Source: Pseudomonas mandelii (GTDB taxonomy: Bacteria > Pseudomonadota > Gammaproteobacteria > Pseudomonadales > Pseudomonadaceae). From it: DNA of 64,000 nt. The stretch is from contig NZ_RCZA01000006.1 in NCBI RefSeq assembly GCF_006438925.1, positions 186,001 to 250,000 of the forward strand, written 5' to 3'. The notes under the pieces were generated by a model. That model was not told the DNA's origin. It saw nothing but the letters and a program-made list of their open reading frames with translations, and made no database searches. The position numbers and the translations under genes are program-made. This document shows positions 55,147 through 64,000 of this stretch, in pieces (position 1 is the first letter of the stretch; every line of letters begins with the position of its first letter).

Positions 55147-56391
55147 TTACGAATACCGCAACGCAGTAGCCGGCTCGACTTTCGCCGCACGCCATGCCGG
55201 GTAAACGGTGGCGAGGAAGCTCAGAATAAACCCGGCGGAGCAGATCAACACCACATCCGCACCCTGCAGTTCGGACGGCAGGTTACTGACGAAGTACACG
55301 TCTGAACTGAAGATGTGCTGCCCGCTGACCCGCTCCATCCAGCCCACCAGTTCACTGACGTTCAGCGCCGCAATCACGCCAAGCACACCACCAATCAACG
55401 TACCGACAACCCCGATCACAGTGCCCTGCACCATGAAGATCGCCATGATCTGCCGCGGCGTAGCGCCAATGGTGCGCAGGATCGCGATGTCCGCGCCTTT
55501 GTCGTTCACCACCATGATCAGGGTTGCGATGATGTTGAACGCCGCCACGGCGACGATCATCAGCAACAGCAAACCGATCATGGTTTTTTCCATCTTCATC
55601 GCACTGAACAGACTGCCCTGTGTGTGAGTCCAGTCATCAGCCTTGTAAGCGGTGCCCAGCCCGCCAGCAATATCGCTGGAAACCTTCGGCGCAGCGTACA
55701 AATCCTTTACCGCCAGGCGCACGCTCTGTACCTGATTCGGCGCCCAGTGCTGCATCTGCGCGGCATCGGCCACGTGGATCAGCGCCATGGAACCGTCCAG
55801 TTCGGCGCCAACCTTGAACACGCCGACCACGTTCAACCGCTGCATGCGCGGGGTGATGCCGCCCGGTGCCGTGCTGACTTCCGGCACGATCAGGGTGATC
55901 TTGTCGCCGACGTTCAAGCGGAAGCGACGTGCCGTGATCTCGCCGATCACCACGCCGAACTCACCCGGCTTCAAGGCATCGAGACGCCCCTGAACAATGT
56001 GCTGGGCGACGATCGACACCTTGCCTTCCAGCGCCGGATCAACGCCGCTGACCTGGATCGGCTGCATCGTCCCCTTGTAGGACAGCATGCCTTCCATCTC
56101 GGTGAACGGCACGGCGGCCGTCACTTCAGGATTCTTCATGGCCGCCGCAGCAACGGGCTGCCAATCGTCGATCGGATTGACGCCGACGATAGTCGCGTGA
56201 GGCACCATGCCGAGGATGCGCGAGCTCATTTCACGCTGGAAGCCGTTCATGACCGACAGCACCACGATCATCGCCAGCACGCCCAGGGCGAGACCGATCA
56301 TCGAGGTCATCGAGATGAAGGAAACAAAGCGATTGCGGCGCTTGGCGCGGGTATAGCGCGCGCCGATAAAGATCGATAACGGTCTGAACAT
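55147..56391 (-). CDS. lolE: Lipoprotein-releasing ABC transporter membrane subunit LolE
   Basis: 414 residues. Four TM topology (one N-terminal, three C-terminal) with a large periplasmic domain. [20 protein letters not shown] at the N-terminus and GGVLGVIAALNVSELV and VYPAWRAAKVEPATALRYS at the C-terminus are Lol signatures. Partner of LolC and LolD in releasing lipoproteins to LolA. Nearly identical in plan to the gene at 57147, so which is LolC and which LolE is by order only. A terminator separates it from lolD. Confidence 0.88.
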   Translation of the reverse strand: MFRPLSIFIGARYTRAKRRNRFVSFISMTSMIGLALGVLAMIVVLSVMNGFQREMSSRILGMVPHATIVGVNPIDDWQPVAAAAMKNPEVTAAVPFTEMEGMLSYKGTMQPIQVSGVDPALEGKVSIVAQHIVQGRLDALKPGEFGVVIGEITARRFRLNVGDKITLIVPEVSTAPGGITPRMQRLNVVGVFKVGAELDGSMALIHVADAAQMQHWAPNQVQSVRLAVKDLYAAPKVSSDIAGGLGTAYKADDWTHTQGSLFSAMKMEKTMIGLLLLMIVAVAAFNIIATLIMVVNDKGADIAILRTIGATPRQIMAIFMVQGTVIGVVGTLIGGVLGVIAALNVSELVGWMERVSGQHIFSSDVYFVSNLPSELQGADVVLICSAGFILSFLATVYPAWRAAKVEPATALRYS

Positions 56392-56410
56392 TCGCTGGGC
56401 ACCGTATAAA

Positions 56411-56447
56411 AATAAAAGACCCGACGTACTGTTCAGTACGCCGGGTT
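56411..56447 (-). terminator. Rho-independent terminator between lolD and lolE
   Basis: AACCCG-CGTACTG/CAGTACG-CGGGT on the minus strand followed by TCTTTTATTTTTA. It lies within the 64-base lolD-lolE gap. Confidence 0.82.
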
Positions 56448-56455
56448 TCGGCCAA

Positions 56456-57139
56456 TCAGATGGGCGTCAGGTAACCTTCCTGCAGATGCAGGACGCGATC
56501 CATCTGGCGAGCCAGGTTCATGTCGTGAGTCACCACCAGGAACGCCGTGCGCATCGAGGTGCTGAGTTCCAGCATCAAATCCTGAATGCCCTGGGCGGTG
56601 TGGGAATCGAGGTTGCCGGTCGGCTCGTCGAGCATCACCAGGCCTGGCTTGTTCACCAAGGCGCGGGCGATGGCCACACGCTGACGTTCACCACCGGACA
56701 GTTCCGACGGTTTGTGTTCCAGGCGATGGCCCAACCCTACCCGCTCCAGCAATGCCGTCGCACGCTGACGCGCTTCCGGGATAGCCGTCTTGCCGATCAG
56801 CAGCGGCATGCAGACGTTTTCCAGCGCGGTGAACTCAGGCAGCAAGTGGTGGAACTGGTAAACGAAACCCAGCGACCGATTGCGCAGCAAACCGCGAGCC
56901 TTTTCGTTCAGCGCCGACAGCTCTTCACCGGCCAGCCAGACGCTGCCCTTGGTTGGTGTATCGAGGCCGCCCAGCAGGTTGAGCAAGGTACTTTTGCCCG
57001 AGCCCGACGTACCGACAATCGCCACGCGCTCACCCGGATGCAGCTCCAGTTGCAGACCGGCCAGAACCTCTACCGACTCCGGGCCTTCCTCGTAGGATTT
57101 GCCCAGGTTGCGGCAGCTCAAGATTGCTTTATCACTCAT
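56456..57139 (-). CDS. lolD: Lipoprotein-releasing ABC transporter ATPase
   Basis: 227 residues. Walker [17 protein letters not shown] (about 41-56), the Lol-type [19 protein letters not shown]-loop, ABC signature [15 protein letters not shown], Walker [13 protein letters not shown], and a switch His in [10 protein letters not shown]. Start MSDKAILSC is chosen as in other LolD; MSELG at 57154 would overlap lolC by eight bases. Confidence 0.94.
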   Translation of the reverse strand: MSDKAILSCRNLGKSYEEGPESVEVLAGLQLELHPGERVAIVGTSGSGKSTLLNLLGGLDTPTKGSVWLAGEELSALNEKARGLLRNRSLGFVYQFHHLLPEFTALENVCMPLLIGKTAIPEARQRATALLERVGLGHRLEHKPSELSGGERQRVAIARALVNKPGLVMLDEPTGNLDSHTAQGIQDLMLELSTSMRTAFLVVTHDMNLARQMDRVLHLQEGYLTPI

Positions 57140-57146
57140 GCCCAAC

Positions 57147-58397
57147 TCACTCATAACGTAGCGCCTCCGCAGGCTGGGTGCGCGCGGCACGCCAGGCTGG
57201 ATACAGGGTGGCGAGGAAACTCAGGACCAACGCGGCGGCGCAGACCATCAACACATCCTGGCTCTGCACTTGCGACGGCAGGTAATCGATGAAGTACACG
57301 TCGGAATTCAGGAACTTGTGCCCGATCAGACCTTCGAGCGCCGAGATCGCGGCGCTGACGTTCAGCGCGGCGAAGATCCCGACCACGGCGCCGATCAGCG
57401 TCCCGACCACACCAATGACGGTGCCCTGCACCATGAAGATCGCCATGATCGACCCCGGAGTGGCGCCAAGGGTGCGCAGAATCGCGATATCGCCCTTCTT
57501 GTCGTTCACCACCATCACCAGCGTGGAAATGATATTGAACGCGGCAACAGCGACGATCAGCAGCAACAGCAAACCGATCATGGCTTTTTCCATGCGGATC
57601 GCCTGATACAGATTGCCGTGGGTGCGCGTCCAGTCGCGGGCATAGAAATGGTCTTCGCCAAGTTGCTGGGCGATGGTCCACGCCACGCGCGGCGCCTGGA
57701 ACAGGTCGTCGAACTTCAGGCGGATGCCCTGGACCTGATCCGGTTTCCAGCGATGCAGCTTGGCCAGATCCTGCAGATTGGTGATGCCCAGGTAGCCGTC
57801 CAGTTCACCGGCGCCGACATGGAAGATGCCGACCACGGTAAAGCGTTTCATGCGCGGGAACATCCCGGCCGGAGTCACGGTGACTTCCGGCGCCACAAAC
57901 GTCAGCTTGTCGCCGATCGCCGCACCCAACTTGGCCGCAGCCTTGTCACCGATGACGATGCCGAAACTGCCCGGTGCCAGGTCATCGAGTTTGCCCTGCT
58001 GCATGAAGTTATCAATGATCGAGACCTGCCGTTCCAGCGCAGGATCGATGGCATTGAGCAGGACTTTGGAAACCTTGCCGTTATTGGTCAGCAACCCCTG
58101 CATCTGAGTAAACGGCGCAACGGCCGTCACCTGCGGGTTCTGTTTGACCTTGGCGGCCAGGCTTTGCCAGTCGCTGATCGGCTCACCGGACTCGATGGTC
58201 GCGTGGGGCACCATGCCCAGCACGCGGGTGCGCATCTCATGATCGAAGCCGTTCATGACCGACAGCACCACGATCATCACGACCACGCCAAGGGCGAGTC
58301 CGATCATCGAGGTCAGGGAAATGAATGACACAAAATGATTGCGACGCTTTGCACGGGTATAACGCGTGCCAATAAATACGAAGAGAGGTCTGAACAT
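57147..58397 (-). CDS. lolC: Lipoprotein-releasing ABC transporter membrane subunit LolC
   Basis: 416 residues, four TM segments and a periplasmic domain. [20 protein letters not shown] is the N-terminal signature and [19 protein letters not shown] the C-terminus. Gene order lolC-lolD-lolE matches Pseudomonas. It is about 45% identical by eye with the lolE product, typical of the pair. Divergent from the PilZ gene. Confidence 0.9.
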   Translation of the reverse strand: MFRPLFVFIGTRYTRAKRRNHFVSFISLTSMIGLALGVVVMIVVLSVMNGFDHEMRTRVLGMVPHATIESGEPISDWQSLAAKVKQNPQVTAVAPFTQMQGLLTNNGKVSKVLLNAIDPALERQVSIIDNFMQQGKLDDLAPGSFGIVIGDKAAAKLGAAIGDKLTFVAPEVTVTPAGMFPRMKRFTVVGIFHVGAGELDGYLGITNLQDLAKLHRWKPDQVQGIRLKFDDLFQAPRVAWTIAQQLGEDHFYARDWTRTHGNLYQAIRMEKAMIGLLLLLIVAVAAFNIISTLVMVVNDKKGDIAILRTLGATPGSIMAIFMVQGTVIGVVGTLIGAVVGIFAALNVSAAISALEGLIGHKFLNSDVYFIDYLPSQVQSQDVLMVCAAALVLSFLATLYPAWRAARTQPAEALRYE

Positions 58398-58491
58398 GTC
58401 GGGGCTTGTTCGGAGGGAAAAGGAACGTCCTTGTGGCGGGGGTCGATAACCAGCTTTACACTCAGACCACCGCCGCTACCATGGGTTCGCC

Positions 58492-59073
58492 ATGTCGACA
58501 TTAGATGAAGAAGATCGCCGCGAATACTACCGTATCGAGGACACGATCGCACTGGAAATTCGGCCCCTGTCCGCTCCCGAAGCCGCAGGCCAGGAAGTGT
58601 TGCAGGATGCTTCCCCGCTGTTCAACTTGCTCAGCGAACTGCACCTGAGCGAATTCGAGTCACAGCACCTGTTGCGCCAGATCAGTGAGCGCGACCGGAA
58701 CCTCGCCGCATTCCTGAAATCGCAGAATAAACGCATCGATTTGCTGAGCCAGGTGATCGCAATCACCGTACTCGGGCAGATCGGCGAGCCGCAGCCGGTG
58801 ATCATTTCCGAAGGCGGGATCGACTTTCAGCATCCGACGCCCATTGCCGAAGGCGCGCACCTGTCGGTCAAACTGGTGCTGATGCCGCAAGCCCTCGGAC
58901 TCTTGTTACGGGCTCGCGTCACCCATTGCGATCGCAAAGGCGAAGGCTACGCCATCGGCACCGAGTTCGAGTACCCGACCGATGCCCAGCGCCAATTGCT
59001 GGCCCGCTACATTTTGCAGAAGCAGGCCCAGGAACGACGCCTGGCCCGCGAACAAAACGAATCAGGCATTTAA
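58492..59073 (+). CDS. PilZ-domain cyclic-di-GMP receptor
   Basis: 193 residues. The RxxxR motif is at the N-terminus (DRREYYRIEDTIALEIRP, Arg5-Arg9 region); the second PilZ motif is atypical (FQHPTPIAEGAHLSVKLVL where D/N-x-S-x-x-G is expected). A coiled linker separates the N-terminal motif from the beta barrel, characteristic of this PA2989-like family. Probable receptor for the cyclases in this genome. Divergent from lolC and 13 bases before the phosphodiesterase gene. Confidence 0.87.
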   Translation: MSTLDEEDRREYYRIEDTIALEIRPLSAPEAAGQEVLQDASPLFNLLSELHLSEFESQHLLRQISERDRNLAAFLKSQNKRIDLLSQVIAITVLGQIGEPQPVIISEGGIDFQHPTPIAEGAHLSVKLVLMPQALGLLLRARVTHCDRKGEGYAIGTEFEYPTDAQRQLLARYILQKQAQERRLAREQNESGI

Positions 59074-59086
59074 TTAAGGAAGAACC

Positions 59087-59809
59087 GTGACTCTCATCTA
59101 CGGCCATCGCGGCGCCAAGGGCGAAGCACCGGAAAATACGCTGACCAGCTTTCAGCAATGCCTCAAGCACGGCGTGCGCCGTTGCGAACTGGACCTGCAC
59201 CTGTCCAAGGACGGTGAGTTGATGGTCATCCACGACCCGACACTCAAGCGAACCACCGACCGTCGCGGCAAAGTCGTCGAGTATACGGTGGCCGAACTGG
59301 TTACCTACGACGCGCGCAAGGGCGGCCCGGGCTGGATCAAGCCCTGCCCGATTCCAACACTGGAAGAACTGTTCGAGAAATGCGATTTCGAGCACTGGCA
59401 ATTGGAAGTCAAGAGCGCTTCACGCACCCGCGCGGCGACTACCGTGCTGGCGATTCGCGAATTGGCTCAGCGTTTCGGCCTGCTCGACAAAGTCACGATC
59501 ACCTCGAGCTCGCGGGAAGTATTGAAAGCTGCGCTGGACTTCGTGCCAGATGTGTCCCGCGGATTGGTGGCCGAGTACGCCTGGCTCGACCCGTTGAAGG
59601 TCGCACAAAGCTATGGCTGTGAGATTCTGGCGCTGAACTGGACCCTGTGTACGCCGGAACGCCTGCAGAAGGCGCAGCGTCAGGGGCTACATGTGTCGGT
59701 ATGGACAGTCAACGAGCCCGCGCTGATGCGCAGACTCGCCGACTTCGGCGTTGACAGCCTGATTACAGACTTTCCCGGTTTGGCCAGCGCCACGCTCGAG
59801 AATTGCTGA
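59087..59809 (+). CDS. Glycerophosphodiester phosphodiesterase
   Basis: 240 residues. TIM barrel GDPD: YGHRGAKGEAPENTLTSF (catalytic His4 and Glu-Asn), ELDLHLSKDGELMVIHDPTL with Asp-His metal site. Hydrolyses deacylated phospholipid diesters to glycerol-3-phosphate. Starts at GTG 59087 with AAGGAAG upstream. Cytoplasmic, UgpQ-like. Probably cotranscribed with the PilZ gene. Confidence 0.92.
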   Translation: MTLIYGHRGAKGEAPENTLTSFQQCLKHGVRRCELDLHLSKDGELMVIHDPTLKRTTDRRGKVVEYTVAELVTYDARKGGPGWIKPCPIPTLEELFEKCDFEHWQLEVKSASRTRAATTVLAIRELAQRFGLLDKVTITSSSREVLKAALDFVPDVSRGLVAEYAWLDPLKVAQSYGCEILALNWTLCTPERLQKAQRQGLHVSVWTVNEPALMRRLADFGVDSLITDFPGLASATLENC

Positions 59810-59851
59810 AATCGGTCTCCCCGGCCGGCTCAGGCCACCGGCCGGAGCCAC

Positions 59852-61246
59852 TCAAAAAAGCCGGTTGAGGCCATCATACGCCGCTACCCGATAGGCTTCG
59901 GCCATGGTCGGGTAGTTGAACGTCGTGTTGACGAAGTACTTCAGCGTGTTCTGTTCGCCCGGCTGGTTCATGATCGCCTGACCAATGTGCACGATCTCCG
60001 ACGCCTGATAACCGAAGCAGTGAACGCCCAGCACTTCCAGGGTCTCGCGGTGGAACAGAATCTTCAGCATGCCCTGAGGCTCGCCGGCGATCTGTGCACG
60101 CGCCATGCCCTTGAAGAACGCCTTGCCCACTTCGTACGGCACCTTGGCCTGAGTCAGCTCCTGTTCGTTCTTGCCGATCGAGCTGATCTCCGGAATGGTG
60201 TAGATGCCGGTTGGCACGTCGTTGACGAAGCGCCAGCTATGGTTGTCAACGATGCTGCCAGCGGCCGAACGACCCTGGTCGTGAGCAGCACTTGCCAGGC
60301 TCGGCCAACCAATCACGTCACCGGCGCCGTAGATGTTCGGCTTGCAGGTACGGTAGGCCTCGTCGACTTCGATCTGGCCACGGCTGTTGACCTTCACGCC
60401 GATGTTTTCCAGACCCAACTGATCCGTGTTGCCGGTACGGCCGTTGCACCAGAGCAAGGCGTCGGCCTTGATCTTCTTGCCGGACTTGAGGTGCAGGATC
60501 ACGCCGTTGTCCACGCCTTCGACGCGGTCGTAGTCTTCGTTGTGGCGAACCGTGATGTTGTTGTTGCTGAAGTGATAGCTCAGGGCCTGGGAAATTTCCG
60601 AGTCGAGGAAGCTCAGCAACTGACCGCGGTTGTCCACCAGTTCAACCAGTACACCCAGACCGCTGAAGATCGAGGCGTATTCGCAACCGATCACACCGGC
60701 ACCGTAAACGATGAGTTTGCGCGGGGTGTGGCCGAGGCTGAGGATGGTGTCGCTATCGTAGATACGCGGGTGATGAAAATCGATGTCCGCCGGGTGATAC
60801 GGACGCGAGCCGGTGGCGATGATGATGTGCTTGGCCACCAGTTTTTCGACCACGCCGTTGGCGCAGACCACTTCAATGGTTTGCTCGTCAGCGAAGCTGC
60901 CGGTGCCGAAGAACACGTCGACGCGGTTACGGGCGTAGTAGCCGGTGCGCGATGCGACTTGTTTGGAGATGACTTTTTCAGCGCTCTTCAAAACGTCCGG
61001 GAACGAGAACCAGCGTGGCTCACCAATGGCCCGGAACATCGGGTTGGTGTTGAACTGCATGATCTGCCGGACCGAGTGACGCAGTGCCTTGGACGGGATG
61101 GTGCCCAGGTGGGTGCAGTTGCCGCCGACCTGGCGACGGCTATCGACCATCGCCACCTTGCGCCCTGCTTTGGCGGCGTTCATTGCCGCGCCTTCTCCCG
61201 CCGGGCCGGAACCCAGCACCACCACGTCGTAGTTGTAGACAGCCAT
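59852..61246 (-). CDS. sthA: Soluble pyridine nucleotide transhydrogenase
   Basis: 464 residues. FAD flavoprotein of the disulfide-reductase fold, without redox-active Cys pair. [20 protein letters not shown] is the FAD motif; [19 protein letters not shown] the NAD(P) motif; the usual CxxxxC of dihydrolipoamide dehydrogenase is replaced by [15 protein letters not shown] with only one Cys retained, as in SthA. Balances NADPH and NADH. C-terminal dimer domain with [12 protein letters not shown]. Confidence 0.96.
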   Translation of the reverse strand: MAVYNYDVVVLGSGPAGEGAAMNAAKAGRKVAMVDSRRQVGGNCTHLGTIPSKALRHSVRQIMQFNTNPMFRAIGEPRWFSFPDVLKSAEKVISKQVASRTGYYARNRVDVFFGTGSFADEQTIEVVCANGVVEKLVAKHIIIATGSRPYHPADIDFHHPRIYDSDTILSLGHTPRKLIVYGAGVIGCEYASIFSGLGVLVELVDNRGQLLSFLDSEISQALSYHFSNNNITVRHNEDYDRVEGVDNGVILHLKSGKKIKADALLWCNGRTGNTDQLGLENIGVKVNSRGQIEVDEAYRTCKPNIYGAGDVIGWPSLASAAHDQGRSAAGSIVDNHSWRFVNDVPTGIYTIPEISSIGKNEQELTQAKVPYEVGKAFFKGMARAQIAGEPQGMLKILFHRETLEVLGVHCFGYQASEIVHIGQAIMNQPGEQNTLKYFVNTTFNYPTMAEAYRVAAYDGLNRLF

Positions 61247-61453
61247 GCATACTCCTCAGAACAGGCCGCGGCGCCCTCGGCACCTGCGGCTAAATCACGC
61301 CGATCTGCGGCGTGAAGGAACAATTTGGGGCCAGTACAGAACCCGGACACAGTCTATATAAGCGTCAACGCCGCGCACATTAACCCTTGGTCGCGTCGTA
61401 GGCTAGTTTTGCCTGCACTACAACGCCAGTCTTTGCTGCTTGAATCGCCGTGA

Positions 61454-62470
61454 TCACTCGGTTTTTCCGCCACTCAGGCGTTCAAAAGCCTGCGTGGTTC
61501 GAGTGACGAATTCTGTATCGGCACGAATCACAAAGAATGCACCGATGTCATGCGTTTCGGCATAGTCCCAACCCCTTTCGGGACCCAGAATCAGCAACAA
61601 CGTCGATAAGCCATCAGCCATCAACGCTGAAGGATGAATCACCGTGACTGACGCCAGGGTGTGTAGGACCGGCGTCCCGGTCCGGGCATCGAAGGTGTGG
61701 GAATAACGCCGACCGTCCTGCTCGAAATAGTTGCGGTAGTCGCCGGAAGTGGAAACGCCGTAGCCATCGACGGCGATGATGCGCTCGGCCACTTGCTGGT
61801 CGTCGCGGGGTTCTTCCAGGGCGACGCGCCACGGTGAGCCGTCGAGTTTTTTGCCGGCGGCCTTGAGTTCACCGGTGGCTTCGGCGAGGTAGTTATGGAT
61901 GCCCATTGCTTCGAGCTTTGCGGCAATCGTATCGACCGCGTAACCGGCAGCGATGCTATTGAAGTCGACCTCGACCGCGGCATCCTTGCATAGCTGATCG
62001 CCGTCGATGCGCAGGTGCGCGTGACCGACGCGCTGCCTTACTTCGGCGAGCGCTTCGGCAGTCGGGACTTTTTCCTCACGGCCCTGTGGGCCGAAGCCCC
62101 AGAGATTGAGCAGCGGCTCCACGGTCAGGTCGTAGGAGCCTTCGCTTTGCGAAGACAGTTGCTCGCCCACACGGATCAATTCGAGCACCGGGCCAGGCAT
62201 GACCTGACAGCGGCCGGCCGGCAGTGCGTTGAAGCGTTCGATGTCCGAGTCGCTGCGATAGGTCGAGAACTGTCGATCCACTTCGGCGAGGATCTTTTCT
62301 ACTTCGGCCTGCACCGCTTTCGGCCCGGGCGTGGAGGAATGCCTTATGTATTGAATGGAATAACGACTGCCCATGGTCGGGCCGTCGAAGCGCTCCAGAC
62401 TGTCGCCGTTGCCACAACCGGACAAAACGCCGACCACCATCACAATCCAAGTCCACCGTCCAGTTAACAA
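61454..62470 (-). CDS. apbE: FAD:protein FMN transferase (ApbE), lipoprotein
   Basis: 338 residues from TTG 62470, which follows a strong SD (AGGGGAG) by seven bases and gives a compact lipoprotein signal ending LSGC. The ORF remains open to 62542 with ATGs at 62503 and 62542 lacking such a signal. ApbE motifs: [61 protein letters not shown] and [16 protein letters not shown], the last with the metal-binding Asp. It flavinylates Thr of Nqr/Rnf-type subunits. Confidence 0.93.
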   Translation of the reverse strand: MLTGRWTWIVMVVGVLSGCGNGDSLERFDGPTMGSRYSIQYIRHSSTPGPKAVQAEVEKILAEVDRQFSTYRSDSDIERFNALPAGRCQVMPGPVLELIRVGEQLSSQSEGSYDLTVEPLLNLWGFGPQGREEKVPTAEALAEVRQRVGHAHLRIDGDQLCKDAAVEVDFNSIAAGYAVDTIAAKLEAMGIHNYLAEATGELKAAGKKLDGSPWRVALEEPRDDQQVAERIIAVDGYGVSTSGDYRNYFEQDGRRYSHTFDARTGTPVLHTLASVTVIHPSALMADGLSTLLLILGPERGWDYAETHDIGAFFVIRADTEFVTRTTQAFERLSGGKTE

Positions 62471-62560
62471 ATCTTCATCTCCCCTCAAAACCGCGCCCGC
62501 CATTATGGGCTTCAGAGCGCATGGGAGCCAGATCTGCCTCATCTGCCTGTCAGACGCAAA

Positions 62561-62589
62561 ACCTGTGGGAGCGAGCGTGCTCGCGCAAG
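62561..62589. repeat. Single REP palindrome
   Basis: CTGTGGGAGCGAGCGTGCTC followed by GCGCAAG; unpaired copy between apbE and the MFS gene. Confidence 0.65.
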
Positions 62590-62659
62590 TCCCTTCGCCA
62601 CACAGGCCCCCACAGGTGCAGCGCTTTCAAACAAGATTCACCAGAGGGAGTATCTACAA

Positions 62660-63958
62660 ATGTCCTCCAACACGAGCAAAGGCAAAGCGATTTTTCGCGT
62701 TGTCAGTGGTAATTTTCTTGAGATGTTCGACTTTATGGTCTATGGCTTTTACGCCACGGCCATCGCCAAAACCTTCTTCCCTGCCGATAGCGCTTTCGCT
62801 TCCCTGATGTTATCGCTGGCCACCTTCGGTGCCGGCTTCCTGATGCGCCCATTGGGGGCGATTTTTCTCGGTGCCTACATCGACCGCCACGGTCGACGCA
62901 AAGGACTGATCATCACCCTCGCGATGATGGCGGCCGGCACGGTACTGATTGCTTGCGTGCCGGGTTACGCCACTTTGGGCGTTGCAGCGCCGTTGATCGT
63001 GCTGTTCGGTCGCTTGCTGCAAGGGTTCTCGGCCGGCGTGGAGCTGGGCGGCGTGTCGGTGTACCTCGCTGAAATTTCTACACCGGGTCGCAAAGGTTTC
63101 TTCGTCAGCTGGCAGTCCGCCAGTCAGCAAGCCGCCGTGGTATTCGCCGGCCTGCTGGGTGTTGGCTTGAACCACTGGCTCAGCCCGGAACAAATGGGTG
63201 ATTGGGGCTGGCGTGTGCCGTTCCTGATCGGGTGCATGATCGTGCCGGTGATCTTCGTGATTCGCCGCTCACTGGAAGAAACCCCGGAATTCCAGGCGCG
63301 TAAACACCGCCCTACCCTGCGGGACGTCGTCCGCTCGATCAGTCAGAACGTTGGCATCGTCATCGCCGGCATGGCGTTGGTGGTGATGACCACGGTGTCG
63401 TTCTACCTGATCACCGCTTACACCCCGACCTTCGGTAAAGCCGAACTGCATCTGTCGGATCTGGATGCATTGCTGGTGACGGTGTGCATTGGTTTGTCGA
63501 ACTTCTTTTGGCTACCGGTGATGGGGGCGTTTTCCGACAGGATCGGACGCAAACCCTTGCTGTTGGCAGCGACTATTCTGGCGATTCTCACCGCCTACCC
63601 TGCCCTGTCATGGCTGGTAGCAAACCCGAGTTTCAGCCACTTGCTGATCGTCGAGTTGTGGCTGTCGTTCTTGTATGGCTCGTACAACGGCGCGATGGTG
63701 GTGGCCCTGACCGAGATCATGCCGGTGGAAGTTCGTACGACCGGCTTCTCCCTCGCCTACAGCCTGGCGACGGCGACCTTTGGTGGCTTTACACCGGCGG
63801 CGTGCACCTACCTGATTCATGTGCTGGACAACAAGGCTGCGCCAGGGATCTGGCTCAGTGGTGCGGCGGTATTGGGGTTGATTGCGACGCTGGTGTTGTT
63901 CAAAGGCAATCGGCATGAACTGCGGACGGCGCAAGCGGCGGAGGTCGGCGGCGCCTGA
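62660..63958 (+). CDS. MFS transporter, citrate/tricarballylate:proton symporter type
   Basis: 432 residues with 12 hydrophobic helices. [20 protein letters not shown] at the N-terminus and [20 protein letters not shown] and [20 protein letters not shown] are signatures of the metabolite:H+ symporter family that includes CitA/TcuC. It imports a tri- or dicarboxylate. SD AGGGAG nine bases upstream. Followed by a REP palindrome. Confidence 0.9.
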   Translation: MSSNTSKGKAIFRVVSGNFLEMFDFMVYGFYATAIAKTFFPADSAFASLMLSLATFGAGFLMRPLGAIFLGAYIDRHGRRKGLIITLAMMAAGTVLIACVPGYATLGVAAPLIVLFGRLLQGFSAGVELGGVSVYLAEISTPGRKGFFVSWQSASQQAAVVFAGLLGVGLNHWLSPEQMGDWGWRVPFLIGCMIVPVIFVIRRSLEETPEFQARKHRPTLRDVVRSISQNVGIVIAGMALVVMTTVSFYLITAYTPTFGKAELHLSDLDALLVTVCIGLSNFFWLPVMGAFSDRIGRKPLLLAATILAILTAYPALSWLVANPSFSHLLIVELWLSFLYGSYNGAMVVALTEIMPVEVRTTGFSLAYSLATATFGGFTPAACTYLIHVLDNKAAPGIWLSGAAVLGLIATLVLFKGNRHELRTAQAAEVGGA

Positions 63959-63966
63959 CAGATCGC

Positions 63967-63988
63967 CTTCGCGAGCAGGCTCGCGAAG
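63967..63988. repeat. REP palindrome after the MFS gene
   Basis: CTTCGCGAGC-AG-GCTCGCGAAG, a perfect 10-bp stem, nine bases after the stop codon. It may be the left half of a pair continuing past the window. Confidence 0.75.
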
Positions 63989-64000
63989 AGGCCGGCACAC

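Overview
The window reads as chromosome of a Pseudomonas of the P. fluorescens type. The support is the density of paired REP palindromes of the familiar 'gtgggagcgagc-ttgctcgc' and 'gtagcagctgcc' kinds between genes, the gene order (leuC next to a lysR gene; gltX, an EmrAB-like pump, uvrB, an aromatic-type aminotransferase; dusA, tal, a STAS/PP2C pair, mlaA; queF, cupredoxin, copRS; lolCDE, PilZ, sthA), the Pseudomonas-type Ala/Glu and Asn tRNAs, and high-GC codon use. No rRNA operon, prophage, insertion sequence or CRISPR array was seen.

Layout. 1-9.7 kb: leuC and a divergent LysR regulator, a five-PAS GGDEF-EAL protein, a heat-inducible small heat shock protein with a sigma-32 promoter and a ROSE-like thermometer, dusC, a thioesterase, and a TetR/alpha-beta hydrolase pair. 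9.8-19.6 kb: duplicated tRNA-Ala/tRNA-Glu unit, gltX, two-gene multidrug efflux pump, uvrB, aminotransferase, two small genes with overlapping stops, tRNA-Asn. 19.7-33.9 kb: NCS2 nucleobase permease under a GntR-like palindrome, arylamine N-acetyltransferase, exonuclease III, a CHASE4-PAS-GGDEF-EAL protein, GNAT, a Gly-rich exported protein, DUF1254/1214 protein, a dCache-GGDEF cyclase, class II aldolase, a LysR pseudogene, a lipoprotein and an unrecognised 265-residue protein. 34-36.6 kb: two divergent L,D-transpeptidases. 36.6-42.5 kb: copper island copABCD, an Anr/FNR box with a 31-codon ORF, a Met-rich exported protein, copZ behind a CueR-type operator, and a PheC-like protein. 42.9-43.6 kb: a highly structured leader with mutually exclusive hairpins ending at the start codon of a small gene. 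43.8-49 kb: dusA, a small accessory insert (AbrB/PIN toxin-antitoxin and a HEPN-like protein), tal, and the rssC/rssB-like pair. 49.3-55 kb: mlaA, a degenerate HAD protein, DUF4404, queF, a cupredoxin and copRS. 55-64 kb: lolC-lolD-(terminator)-lolE, PilZ, glycerophosphodiesterase, sthA, apbE and a citrate-type MFS transporter.

How the parts connect. Copper handling is spread over two places: the periplasmic and outer-membrane copABCD set at 36.7-40.6 kb and its probable regulators copRS plus a cupredoxin at 52.3-55.0 kb. A similar TGTAA half-site arrangement precedes copA and lies between the cupredoxin gene and copR, and copZ has a separate cytoplasmic-copper (CueR-type) operator. Cyclic-di-GMP is served by three GGDEF or GGDEF-EAL proteins, each with an RxxD I-site, and one PilZ receptor. 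Most other genes are housekeeping. The parts most worth further work are the switch-like leader at 43130-43353, the Anr box with micro-ORF at 40647-40813, the terminator inside the lol operon, and the dusA-tal insert.
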